The position numbers and the translations under genes were made by a program. Positions 8,117-15,711 of a DNA stretch of 64,000 nt are shown here, piece by piece (position 1 is the first letter of the stretch; each line of letters opens with the position of its first letter). Source of the DNA: Treponema sp. (GTDB lineage: Bacteria > Spirochaetota > Spirochaetia > Treponematales > Treponemataceae); the NCBI RefSeq assembly GCF_024696245.1, contig NZ_JAILGZ010000006.1, positions 1 through 64,000 on the forward strand. Direction: 5' to 3'. The notes beneath the pieces were generated by a model. It was not told the DNA's origin, did not search any database, and saw nothing but the letters and a program-made list of their open reading frames with translations.

Positions 8117-10423
8117 ATGAGGAGAATAAAGATGTTTACAGAAAAAACAATTTTAATGAATATGCTTCTGCTTTTATCAGCAGCTTTTATTTCTGCACTT
8201 GAAGTAGAACGCTATGCAATTTTTGCCGGCTGTAATAATGCAGGAAAAGATCATGAAAAACTTATGTACGCTGCAACTGATGCAATGGCTTTTCAGAAAA
8301 CAATGTCAGAAATCGGAGGTGTTTCCAAGGCAAACGGAATACTTCTTCTTGAACCAGGAAAAGATGATCTTGATCAGGCCATGGACGATATTTCCCATAA
8401 AATTCTGAATAACAAAAATAAAGCCAGCCGTACTGAATTTATTTTTTATTATTCAGGTCATTCAGATGAGGATTCCCTTCTTCTTGGTAAGGAAACTTAT
8501 TCCTATTCTCAGCTTAAGGCTGCAATCAGCAGTGTTCCAAGTGACGTTCATGTTGTTATTCTTGATTCCTGCTATTCCGGAAACTTTATCCGCACAAAGG
8601 GTGGACAGAGACAGAAGCCTTTCCTTGTAGATGATTCATCTGTTGTAAAAGGACATGCTTATTTATCATCAAGTTCCTCACAGGAATTTTCCCAGGAGTC
8701 TGATGAAATCGGCTCTTCTTTCTTTACCAGTGCCATGCTTACAGGTCTTAGAGGTGCTGCAGACAGTTCAGGAGATAAGAGGGTAACCCTTAATGAACTT
8801 TATTCCTATGCCTTTAACGAAACTCTTTACAAGACAGAAAAATCTTCAGCAGGACCTCAGCATCCTAATTATAATATTACTCTTGTAGGTTCAGGAGATC
8901 TGGTTCTTTCTGATATTTCTTCTTCTGATTGTGTAGTTCGTATTGCTTCTGATGTTAAGGGAAGGGTTATAATCCGCAACACAGAAGGCAAGCTTATCTC
9001 AGAAATCAATAAGCTTCAGTCTTCTCCGGTTTATCTTGCCCTTGAAGAAGATACATACAATGTTGTTGTAATCAGTGATTCAAATACAAAACAGGGAAAG
9101 TTTACTTTGACTTCTGGTAAGGTTTATGATTTAAAGTCATCTAATCTTAATTCTACAAATCTTGAAGTTACAAGACTTAGAGGTGGAGATTCTTCTTCTG
9201 ATGGTGGTGAAGATTCAGATGATGAAGATGAAGAAGATAAGGAAGTAGATCTTGCCTGGATGCCTCTGGATTTTTCTTTTGTGATGAATGAATTTTCATC
9301 TCTCCTTCATAAAGATATTTATACTAACTGTTCTGTAGGTCTTTTTAATACCAGTGCTTATGAAGTAAAGGGTGTAATGACAAGTGCCGGTATAAGCTCT
9401 GCAGAAATTATTAAAGGTGTTCAGCTTTCTGCCTTAATCAGTTATGCAAAAGAAGTTCACGGTATTCAGGGAGCAGAAATATTTAATGCAGCACATGATA
9501 TTCACGGTATTCAGGCTGCGGGAATATTTAATTCAGCTCATGATATTCACGGTATTCAGGCATCTGGTGTATTTAATTTTTCACATGATGTTAATGGTAT
9601 CCAGGCTTCAGGTATCTTTAATAACAGCCGTAATTTTTCAGGCCTTCAGACAGCAGGTATTTTTAATAAAGCAGATGATTTTCAAGGATTACAGACAGCA
9701 GGAATCTTTAATACATCTGATGATTTTTCAGGACTTCAGGCTGCAGGTATAGTTAACAATGCTGGTGCATTAAATGGTTTTCAGGCATCTGGTGTTCTTA
9801 ATTTTGCTGACAGTATTACAGGTCTTCAGGCAGCAGGAGTTCTTAACGTTACTGATTATCTTTCACAAAATGGTGTACAGATTGGTCTTATTAACTATGC
9901 AAAGGAATCAGATGGTTTTCAGCTGGGACTTCTTAATATCTCCCGTAACGGTTTACTGGAATATGAACTTGCCCTTACTTCCAACTTAAACTTAAGGCAT
10001 TCAATTACATCAGGTAACAGTAATCTTTATTGTGTTCTTGGATACAGTACTCCGGTGGTATGGTATGCCAGCCCATGGATTGAAGAAGATGAATACTACG
10101 GCGTTTATTTTGGTATAGGTTCAAGATATAGCATAGGAAAATTTGATTTTGATTTTGAAGTTGCAGGAAATCAGGTTTTCTTTGGAAAAAAACTTGATCC
10201 TGAAGATTCCGATTCTGACAATGGCTATTATCCATCTTTAAGACTTGCTGCAGGATATAAGCCTGTAGATAAAGTAAAGATTGTTACAGGCTTTATTCTT
10301 TCTGCTGCCTTTAATGATGATAAGCTGGCCCTTGAAGAAATGGATTCAAATATTTTAATTAAAAGGAAAAATGCTGTATTCCTTCCTGAATTTGAATTAG
10401 GTTTATCTTATTCATTTAATTAA
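8117..10423 (+). CDS. Exported caspase-like (C14) peptidase with LA_2272-type surface repeats and a C-terminal barrel-like region
   Basis: A 768-residue protein with AAGGAG before its start. In order: signal peptide (1-27, cut near ISALE); caspase p20-like domain (about 30-270) with the catalytic pair His115 in YYSGHSDED and Cys152 in VVILDSCYSGNF; a small beta domain (about 275-350); an acidic linker (about 354-375); then from residue 449 about eleven repeats of roughly 15 residues with the core G(I/L)QxAGIFN; and a final region (about 620-768) rich in alternating polar/aromatic strands ending in SYSFN, like an outer-membrane barrel end. The repeats match the family named LA_2272 surface repeat in Leptospira. 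Both catalytic residues are present. Cleavage target and surface exposure are inference. Confidence 0.85.
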   Translation: MRRIKMFTEKTILMNMLLLLSAAFISALEVERYAIFAGCNNAGKDHEKLMYAATDAMAFQKTMSEIGGVSKANGILLLEPGKDDLDQAMDDISHKILNNKNKASRTEFIFYYSGHSDEDSLLLGKETYSYSQLKAAISSVPSDVHVVILDSCYSGNFIRTKGGQRQKPFLVDDSSVVKGHAYLSSSSSQEFSQESDEIGSSFFTSAMLTGLRGAADSSGDKRVTLNELYSYAFNETLYKTEKSSAGPQHPNYNITLVGSGDLVLSDISSSDCVVRIASDVKGRVIIRNTEGKLISEINKLQSSPVYLALEEDTYNVVVISDSNTKQGKFTLTSGKVYDLKSSNLNSTNLEVTRLRGGDSSSDGGEDSDDEDEEDKEVDLAWMPLDFSFVMNEFSSLLHKDIYTNCSVGLFNTSAYEVKGVMTSAGISSAEIIKGVQLSALISYAKEVHGIQGAEIFNAAHDIHGIQAAGIFNSAHDIHGIQASGVFNFSHDVNGIQASGIFNNSRNFSGLQTAGIFNKADDFQGLQTAGIFNTSDDFSGLQAAGIVNNAGALNGFQASGVLNFADSITGLQAAGVLNVTDYLSQNGVQIGLINYAKESDGFQLGLLNISRNGLLEYELALTSNLNLRHSITSGNSNLYCVLGYSTPVVWYASPWIEEDEYYGVYFGIGSRYSIGKFDFDFEVAGNQVFFGKKLDPEDSDSDNGYYPSLRLAAGYKPVDKVKIVTGFILSAAFNDDKLALEEMDSNILIKRKNAVFLPEFELGLSYSFN
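9461..9957 (+). repeat. In-frame 45-bp tandem repeats in the caspase-like gene
   Basis: Units begin at 9461, 9506, 9551, 9596, 9641, 9686, 9731 and 9776, exactly 45 bases apart; then one of 51 bases and two shorter diverged units follow. Each encodes GIQxAGIFNxxxDxx. The first three are most alike at DNA level (CACGGTATTCAGG shared), implying recent duplication. Unit number could change by recombination without breaking the frame. Confidence 0.9.
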
Positions 10424-10430
10424 AAAAAAT

Positions 10431-10465
10431 AGTCCGCTGTTTTTATGCAGCGGACTTTCTTTTTA
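10431..10465. terminator. Bidirectional intrinsic terminator between the caspase gene and nptA
   Basis: A perfect nine-base stem, AGTCCGCTG (10431-10439) with CAGCGGACT (10448-10456), has TTCTTTTT on the right and an A-run on the left that is a T-run on the other strand. It serves two convergent genes whose stop codons lie 40 bases apart. Confidence 0.88.
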
Positions 10466-12130
10466 TAAAGCCTGAATTATTGCCCAGATACAGTCGCCGG
10501 AACGTTCAATTTTACGTACCATATCGATGTATCTGAGTTCTTTTTTAACATCTGCTCCGCTTTCAATTCTTTTGCGGCTGGCTTTCTTAAGAGTGTGTTT
10601 GTTTTCATTAATTTTTTCTTCAAGAATCTGACCGTTTTTCTTTTCTTTTTCGTTAATGCCCATTGTAAAGTAGGTACATGCCTGTTCAAAAAAGATACGG
10701 AGAAGTTCAAGATAATCCGTGATTTCTTTTGTTCTTTCATCCTTAAGGTCGTAGCTTTTATTTGTTATATATTTTTTTGCTGTATGCATTAAGGAACAGG
10801 TTTCATCACTGAGGTTTTCAAGAGCATCGGTAATGTGAATAAGTTTAGTAAAGTGATGCCTGTCTGAAGAATTTGCATTAGGAAGTCTTGAACATTTTTG
10901 AAGGAAGTCACTGATACCTGCATTCATCTCGTCAATATAATTTTCTATTTGGTTGACATTTTCCTTTGCTTCTTCAGATATCTGAGGATTAAAGAAGGAA
11001 TTACAGATTGCATCAAACATTTCCATGACTTTTGCAGCCATTTTACTTACTTCTGCATGAATCTGATAGATATAAAGATCTGCGCTCATTCTTGAATAAG
11101 GCATAATTGCAGGCATATGATAATGAGCATCTTTTTCTTTATCTGATTCAGGAACAAATCTTCTCGCAATGTCAGCTATCTGTTTTACAAAAGGAATAAA
11201 TAATAATGTGGCACAAAGATTAAAAATTGTATGAAGCATTGCAATATGAATTGTTATGTTTTCTGCAGGAACTTCAGGAACAATAAAATCAATAAGTGTC
11301 AGGAAAGGCTTAAAGATAAGAAGGGCTATTACTGTACCTGATACGTTAAAGGCAACGTGAACAAAAGCTGTTCTTTTGGCATTTGTAGTTGCACCAAAAC
11401 TTGACATTACGGCATCTATTGTAGAACCGATATTACTTCCAAGAACTATTGCTGCACTTAATTCCCAGCTTAAAGTTCCGTTAGCGGCCATGGTAAGTAC
11501 GATGGCTGTCATGGCTGAGCTTGAGTGAATTAAGGCTGTAATTATTGCACCGATTAAGATACCAAGAAGAATTCCGCCTATTCCAAAACTGGAAATAGCA
11601 GTAAAAATCCTTGCAGCTGCCGGACCCAGCGTAAGACTTTCTTTTAAAAGTCCAAGCCCCATAAAGAGAAGGGCAAAGCCCATAAAACAGTCTGCAAAAT
11701 TATGTATCTTAGTTTTTTTGAAGTATTTAAGAATGTAGCCTAAGCCAAAAAGGGGAATTGCTGCAGCAGAAATTGAAAAGTTAAAGCCAAAAAAAGAAAC
11801 TATCCAGGCTGTTACCGTAGTACCGATATTTGCACCAAAAATAACACCAATTGCCTGTTCCAGTGAAAGGATTTCGGCATTTACAAAACTTACTACCATT
11901 ACGGTAGTTGCACCTGAACTTTGTATCAGGGCCGTTACGCCTATACCCGTTAGAACTGCATAAAAACGATTTTCCGTTATCTTGGCCACAAGTTTTTGCA
12001 GCCCGCTGCCTGCTCCTTTCTGAATACCGTCAGAAAGCATGTTCATTCCAAAAAGCAGGAGACAGAGGGAACCTGCAAATCCTAGTAATTGACCTGTTAT
12101 ATTAAGAATCATACTTAAACTATATGTCAA
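10463..12130 (-). CDS. Na/phosphate cotransporter family protein with C-terminal PhoU-like domain
   Basis: A 555-residue protein. The first about 320 residues are membrane helices with two inverted Na/Pi cotransporter repeats, each with the signature glutamine-serine motif: ALIQSSGATTVMVVSFVNA near residue 63 and ALIHSSSAMTAIVLTMAANG near 200. Residues about 350-550 form a helical PhoU-like cytosolic domain. It imports phosphate using the sodium gradient, at high capacity compared with Pst. It lies 45 bases downstream of phoR in the same direction, and two TTTACA elements sit in that gap, so it is likely a PhoB target. Family length is 530-560, so it is complete. Confidence 0.92.
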   Translation of the reverse strand: MTYSLSMILNITGQLLGFAGSLCLLLFGMNMLSDGIQKGAGSGLQKLVAKITENRFYAVLTGIGVTALIQSSGATTVMVVSFVNAEILSLEQAIGVIFGANIGTTVTAWIVSFFGFNFSISAAAIPLFGLGYILKYFKKTKIHNFADCFMGFALLFMGLGLLKESLTLGPAAARIFTAISSFGIGGILLGILIGAIITALIHSSSAMTAIVLTMAANGTLSWELSAAIVLGSNIGSTIDAVMSSFGATTNAKRTAFVHVAFNVSGTVIALLIFKPFLTLIDFIVPEVPAENITIHIAMLHTIFNLCATLLFIPFVKQIADIARRFVPESDKEKDAHYHMPAIMPYSRMSADLYIYQIHAEVSKMAAKVMEMFDAICNSFFNPQISEEAKENVNQIENYIDEMNAGISDFLQKCSRLPNANSSDRHHFTKLIHITDALENLSDETCSLMHTAKKYITNKSYDLKDERTKEITDYLELLRIFFEQACTYFTMGINEKEKKNGQILEEKINENKHTLKKASRKRIESGADVKKELRYIDMVRKIERSGDCIWAIIQAL

Positions 12131-12156
12131 TTTAGAAGCTAAAAAAACATAAGTTA

Positions 12157-12173
12157 TGTAAAATCTTTGTAAA
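12157..12173 (-). promoter_or_regulatory. Candidate Pho boxes upstream of the Na/phosphate cotransporter gene
   Basis: On the minus strand two exact TTTACA hexamers lie at 12173-12168 and 12162-12157, 11 bases apart, 27-43 bases before the nptA-like start and just past the phoR stop. The spacing equals that seen before pstS and in part before pstB. Confidence 0.5.
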
Positions 12174-12175
12174 TT

Positions 12176-13516
12176 TTATATCTGAAAAATTACTGTAAAA
12201 GTACTGCCTTTTGATGGTTCGCTGTTTACAAGAATGCTGGCATCATGATATTTTGCAGCATGTTTTACGATTGAAAGCCCCAGACCTGTTCCTCCGTTCT
12301 GTTTTGAACGGCTCTTATCAATTCTGTAGAAACGTTCAAAAATACGGTCTTTTTCGTCTGCCGGAATACCTATTCCTGTATCTTTTACCGTAAGAATGAC
12401 TCTTCCCCTTACATTTTCATTTTCAGAAAGCATGTTCAGTATGTTTATAGTGACGCTTCCATTTTCTTTATTGTATTTAATTGCGTTGTCTACAAGATTA
12501 TAGACCATTTCGTAAATTACAGGCTGAACACCATTTATAAGCCCTGAATCTCCTGTCAGGTTTATGGAAACACCTTTTTTTTGTGCTTCTGCATCAAGAA
12601 CGTGCATTACATCCCTTGCTATTGTTCTAAGGCTGAGAGCTTCTTTTTCAAGACTGATTGATTTTTCGTCCAGCTTTGACAGTTTTATAATATCATTTAC
12701 AAGAGTAATCATTCTCTGACTTTCACTATAAATTGTAGATGCAAAATCCATGGTAGTCTGTTTGTCCGTATCACCGGATTTTAAGATTTCTGCAAATCCA
12801 CTGATGCTGGTAAGAGGTGTTTTTAGTTCATGGCTGACATTTGCACTGAACTGCTGTCTCAGTTCTTCCCTTTGAGTCTTTTCATAGTTTTCTTCTGCGA
12901 TTCTTTTTGTAAAAGGAGTAAGTTCTTCGTAAACTTCTGATTCTTCAGGATTTTCCAGATCTATAAGGTTAAGGGGGTCAGTTACCTTTTTACTTATGAA
13001 AGAAGCTGAAAGTGCAGAGATTATTATTGCTATTACAAACATAAGAAGAAGTGTCTGGCTCATTCCCAGAAGAAGTACCCATATGGAATGCTGGTTGCAG
13101 CTGATTCTGAGAACATTTCCGTTTTTAAGTTCCCTTGCGTAGTAAAGTGTTTTTTCGGTCATTGTGGAAGAAAAGCGGGAAACTGTTGAAGCCCCTTTTT
13201 CCAAAGCTTCCATAAATTCCTGTCTTGTACCGTGGTTTTCCATACTGGCAGAGTCAACTGTATTATCAAAATAAACGGAGCCGTCTGGGTGAATCAGGGT
13301 AATTCTGTTTGAAGTTTGTAGTGAAGAAAGTTCAGTAAACTGATCATTAAGCGCATAGTTTTCAAGGAATATGCTTTCTGTTTTAAGTTCAGAAAAAATC
13401 TGTTCTTCAAAATATTTGTACATGTTGGAAATAAAAAGAAGGGCACAGATAAAATAAATAAGGGTTCCGACTAAAAAAGTATTTATAAAGATTCTGAAGG
13501 TTAATGATTTTTTCAT
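12176..13516 (-). CDS. phoR: Phosphate-responsive sensor histidine kinase PhoR
   Basis: A 446-residue membrane kinase: helix 1 (about 9-30), an extracytoplasmic domain (about 31-145), helix 2 (about 146-173), then the HisKA domain with FSANVSHELKTPL (His229) and a HATPase domain with N-box NLVDNAIKYN (Asn344), DTGIGIP and GGTGLGLSI. It would autophosphorylate at His229 and pass the phosphate to PhoB. The gene overlaps phoB by four bases (ATGA). The assignment to phosphate rests on PhoR-like architecture and on the pst, phoU and nptA neighbours. Complete, typical length. Confidence 0.9.
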   Translation of the reverse strand: MKKSLTFRIFINTFLVGTLIYFICALLFISNMYKYFEEQIFSELKTESIFLENYALNDQFTELSSLQTSNRITLIHPDGSVYFDNTVDSASMENHGTRQEFMEALEKGASTVSRFSSTMTEKTLYYARELKNGNVLRISCNQHSIWVLLLGMSQTLLLMFVIAIIISALSASFISKKVTDPLNLIDLENPEESEVYEELTPFTKRIAEENYEKTQREELRQQFSANVSHELKTPLTSISGFAEILKSGDTDKQTTMDFASTIYSESQRMITLVNDIIKLSKLDEKSISLEKEALSLRTIARDVMHVLDAEAQKKGVSINLTGDSGLINGVQPVIYEMVYNLVDNAIKYNKENGSVTINILNMLSENENVRGRVILTVKDTGIGIPADEKDRIFERFYRIDKSRSKQNGGTGLGLSIVKHAAKYHDASILVNSEPSKGSTFTVIFQI

Positions 13517-14181
13517 ATAAATTTATATCCCACTCCACGTATTGTTTCTATGTTTTTTTCATATTCCCCAAGTTTCTGCCTTAAGGTTCGTATATGAACG
13601 TCAACGGTTCTGCTTTCTACGTCTGACGAAAGCTCCCAGATGGATTCCATAAGCTGCTCTCTTGTCAGTACATTTCCACGGTTTTTCATAAGCAGGAGGA
13701 GAAGGTCAAATTCTTTTACAGTGAGGAAAATCTGACGGTCTCCGGCATATACGGAATGCTGGTTTTCGTCTATTGTTATTCCACTGTATTGAAGTTTTTC
13801 TTTTTTAGCCTTATTTTTATCATATCGGCGGAGGACAGCCTTTATTCTGGATACAAGATTCATCATTCCAAAAGGCTTTGTGATGTAGTCATCTGCCCCA
13901 GAGTCCAGTCCTGTAACAACATCATATTCAGTATCTTTGGCTGTAAGCATGATGACCGGAATTGCTGTAGTTTTGCTGCTGGAACGGATTTTTTTCAGAA
14001 TTGAAATTCCGTCTTCTTCAGGAAGCATTATATCAAGAAGTATAAGTTGAGGAAGAGCTTTTTCTATAGCTTCCCAGAAATGTGAAGGCCGTTCAAAACC
14101 TTCAGTTTCATATCCCTGACTCTGTAAAGAGTAACTTATAAGTTTTCTGATGCTTTCATCATCTTCTAATATATAGATCAT
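13513..14181 (-). CDS. phoB: Response regulator PhoB (OmpR/PhoB winged-helix family)
   Basis: A 222-residue two-domain regulator. Receiver (1-120): acidic pair in ILEDDES, phosphorylated Asp50 in LILLDIMLPEEDG, Thr/Lys in MLTAKD and Lys102 in YITKPFG. DNA-binding winged helix (about 125-222) ending ETIRGVGYKFI, the diagnostic OmpR/PhoB C-terminus. It should bind the TTTACA direct repeats found before pstS, pstB and nptA. A single TTTACA (minus strand, 14208-14203) lies before phoB itself, weak evidence of autoregulation. Confidence 0.92.
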   Translation of the reverse strand: MIYILEDDESIRKLISYSLQSQGYETEGFERPSHFWEAIEKALPQLILLDIMLPEEDGISILKKIRSSSKTTAIPVIMLTAKDTEYDVVTGLDSGADDYITKPFGMMNLVSRIKAVLRRYDKNKAKKEKLQYSGITIDENQHSVYAGDRQIFLTVKEFDLLLLLMKNRGNVLTREQLMESIWELSSDVESRTVDVHIRTLRQKLGEYEKNIETIRGVGYKFI

Positions 14182-14204
14182 ACTTAATTTATAGACTCTT
14201 TCTG

Positions 14205-14264
14205 TAAAAAAGCAATGAACTGAATGTTAAGTTTAGGTAAAATAATCCATAACATTCAGTTCAT
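14205..14264 (-). terminator. Intrinsic terminator, orphaned, on the minus strand
   Basis: A perfect 15-base inverted repeat, ATGAACTGAATGTTA (14215-14229) and its complement (14250-14264), with a 20-base loop, is followed on the minus strand by TGCTTTTTT. It lies between phoB and the glycosyltransferase remnant, so it most likely ended the lost gene; transcripts would otherwise run into phoB. Confidence 0.75.
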
Positions 14265-14374
14265 GCCTGTCCTTTATATTTCTCTATCCAGCATAAGTAT
14301 TTCGCTTTTTTCGTCAGCCTTACTCCTATGTTGGGTTTCTTCCATTATACAGGAAATTGCTGATGATTAAACAA

Positions 14375-14437
14375 TCAGCCTTTAATTGCCTTCATTTCAA
14401 GAAAAGCTGCTGTATTTTCTGCCCAGCTGTACTTTCT
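14375..14437 (-). pseudogene. C-terminal remnant of a GT4-type glycosyltransferase
   Basis: Read leftward from 14437, the frame gives RKYSWAENTAAFLEMKAIKG and a TGA stop at 14375-14377. The RKYSWxxTA...LE pattern is the usual last helix of GT4 glycosyltransferases (YSWEKTAxxxLEVY). Only about 20 codons survive; upstream the frame runs into an unrelated plus-strand coding tail. Family assignment rests on this short motif. Confidence 0.55.
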
Positions 14438-14547
14438 ATTACCTTGATACAGATGGAAGTACACCAATAACTATTAATTCTGAAGATATAAATAACATTT
14501 CAACAGATACAGTTATTTATGCAACAACTGTTTCAACAGGAGACTGA
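14434..14547 (+). pseudogene. C-terminal remnant of an unidentified, probably exported protein
   Basis: The plus-strand frame from about 14434 reads FYYLDTDGSTPITINSEDIN and ends VSTGD with TGA at 14545-14547. The Thr/Ser/Asp-rich, strand-like composition resembles the lipoprotein at 15712 and other secreted treponemal proteins. No start codon or ribosome site exists; upstream sequence belongs to the antisense glycosyltransferase tail. It keeps its own terminator downstream. Confidence 0.5.
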
Positions 14548-14566
14548 GAAAGTTGATTTTATAAAA

Positions 14567-14586
14567 TAATGAATACTTATTCATTA
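14567..14586. promoter_or_regulatory. ARG-box-like 20-base palindrome
   Basis: TAATGAATA-CT-TATTCATTA has perfect nine-base arms. It matches the classical ArgR operator consensus AATGAATAATTATTCATT at 17 of 18 positions. An argR gene lies at 25751. It is oddly placed, after a remnant's stop codon and before its terminator, so it may be a relic or a chance hairpin. Confidence 0.35.
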
Positions 14587-14606
14587 AGGACTTATTAAGA
14601 TGGGGG

Positions 14607-14638
14607 CCTGCTGCTGATTATTGCAGCAGGTCTTTTTT
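14607..14638 (+). terminator. Intrinsic terminator for the plus-strand remnant
   Basis: CCTGCTGC (14607-14614) pairs with GCAGCAGG (14623-14630), followed by TCTTTTTT. The T-run overlaps the stop codon of the convergent SMP-30-like gene. Confidence 0.85.
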
Positions 14639-15488
14639 ATATTTTAAGGTAATTGTTTTCTTGGCCCCTGGCATTTACTTTACATGTAAAAAGACAGCCA
14701 TCGTGTTTTCCCCTTAAATCTTTACCGGAACTTGTTATAAAAAGTGTATCCATGTTTTTGCCATAAAAACAGCAGGAACTTACATTTTCTGCATCAACAT
14801 GGACAGTAGAAATAAGGGAGCCGTCTTTTGTACTTCTTTCTTCTATTTTGTGTCCTCCCCAGATTGCAACCCAGAGATTGTCATCTGTATCAATGCACAT
14901 TCCGTCAGACACTCCTTCCTTTACTTCAAATAAAACTTTTCTTCCGGATATGCTGCCGTCTTTAAGATTGTAGTCATATTCAAAAACAGCGTGCTCAAGG
15001 GAGTCAGAAAAATAAAATTTATTTGCAGCTTTATTCCAGGCAAGACCATTTGAAATTTTTGTATCAGCCTGCATGCAGTTAACCTTTCCCTGATTAAGAC
15101 AGAATAAATTACCGCTTGCTTCGTGAATGCCGTCATCTACAGAGGAACCAAACCAGAGTCTTCCAGCGGGATCACTTTTTGCATCATTTGATCTCTGATA
15201 ACTTTTGTAATAGGGAGTAAGGTCAAGAAGCTTTTCTTTTGTATTATCTGATAAAAGATAAAGCCCGTCACTGCCTGCAATTAAATATTGACCTTTCTTT
15301 TCCGTAGCCATGGCAGCACCGATTGGCTTATTAAAGTTGAAATGTTTTTTATTTCCATTTTCGTCCATGATATAAAAAAGACCTTCCGTTATATCAACCC
15401 AGGATAATAATTTTGTACGTGGATCATAAAAAGGAGATTCTCCAAGCTGGTATTTTTCTTCTGATAATAATTCTGCTATGTATTTCAT
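14637..15488 (-). CDS. SMP-30/gluconolactonase family protein
   Basis: A 283-residue six-bladed beta-propeller protein. The metal-site residues of the SMP-30 family are recognisable: Glu in LGESPFYD (near 18), Asn/Asp in RSNDAKSDPAGRLWFG (near 100), Asn in ISNGLAWN (near 147) and Asp in VSDGMCIDTDDNLWVAIWGG (near 197). These enzymes open sugar lactones such as gluconolactone using a divalent metal. No signal peptide, so cytoplasmic. It stands alone; the shared upstream region with the lipoprotein gene contains a Fur-like operator. Substrate not assigned. Confidence 0.85.
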   Translation of the reverse strand: MKYIAELLSEEKYQLGESPFYDPRTKLLSWVDITEGLFYIMDENGNKKHFNFNKPIGAAMATEKKGQYLIAGSDGLYLLSDNTKEKLLDLTPYYKSYQRSNDAKSDPAGRLWFGSSVDDGIHEASGNLFCLNQGKVNCMQADTKISNGLAWNKAANKFYFSDSLEHAVFEYDYNLKDGSISGRKVLFEVKEGVSDGMCIDTDDNLWVAIWGGHKIEERSTKDGSLISTVHVDAENVSSCCFYGKNMDTLFITSSGKDLRGKHDGCLFTCKVNARGQENNYLKI

Positions 15489-15523
15489 AATGTCTTTAGT
15501 TTAACACAAACTTAAATATTTTT

Positions 15524-15538
15524 TGAGAATGATTTTCA
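15524..15538. promoter_or_regulatory. Fur-family-like operator between divergent genes
   Basis: TGAGAATGATTTTCA fits the 7-1-7 Fur pattern TGATAATnATTATCA with one mismatch per arm. It lies 36 bases before the SMP-30-like start and about 40 bases before a candidate promoter of the rightward lipoprotein. No Fur-family gene is in the window. Confidence 0.35.
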
Positions 15539-15575
15539 AAATTTGTCAGCTGAGATTTTTTTTCATTTTTCTTTC

Positions 15576-15604
15576 TTGACCATTTGAATAGAGAGTAATA
15601 TGGT
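15576..15604 (+). promoter_or_regulatory. Candidate sigma-70 promoter of the lipoprotein gene
   Basis: TTGACC (15576-15581), a 17-base spacer, then TATGGT (15599-15604). About 107 bases of leader follow, including a small palindrome TATTCC-GTAT-GGAATA (15645-15660) and a short hairpin ending at the ribosome site. Confidence 0.4.
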
Positions 15605-15711
15605 CTTTTTACTCTAGTAGTTAGCGTTAGTTAACTTATACTAATATTCCGTATGGAATACACAAAAAAAAAGGGAAGGTTCTTTTAAAGGAACTTTCAA
15701 AAGGAAGCGAT

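Larger units (their letters stand above)
14182..14636. other. 455-base gap without an intact gene: deletion scar
   Basis: From left to right it holds the phoB upstream region, a minus-strand terminator (14205-14264), an unassigned stretch (14265-14374), the tail of a glycosyltransferase gene on the minus strand, the tail of an unrelated gene on the plus strand, a 20-base palindrome and a plus-strand terminator. No start codon remains for either tail. Confidence 0.7.

Noticed and set aside
9461..9820. Regular 45-bp units as a possible CRISPR array
   Set aside because: No repeat/spacer alternation; units are tandem, diverged and in frame within a gene.
9444..9989. Repetitive alternate-frame reading frames in the caspase repeat region
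   Set aside because: They only mirror the 45-bp repeats in another frame and have no ribosome sites.
14215..14264. 15-bp inverted repeat as an integron attC or insertion-sequence end
   Set aside because: No RYYYAAC/GTTRRRY core pair, no integrase or transposase, and a T-run on one side makes it a terminator.
14274..14345. A 23-codon minus-strand reading frame starting MEETQHRSK beside the deletion scar
   Set aside because: No ribosome site, very short and inside degraded sequence; most likely chance.
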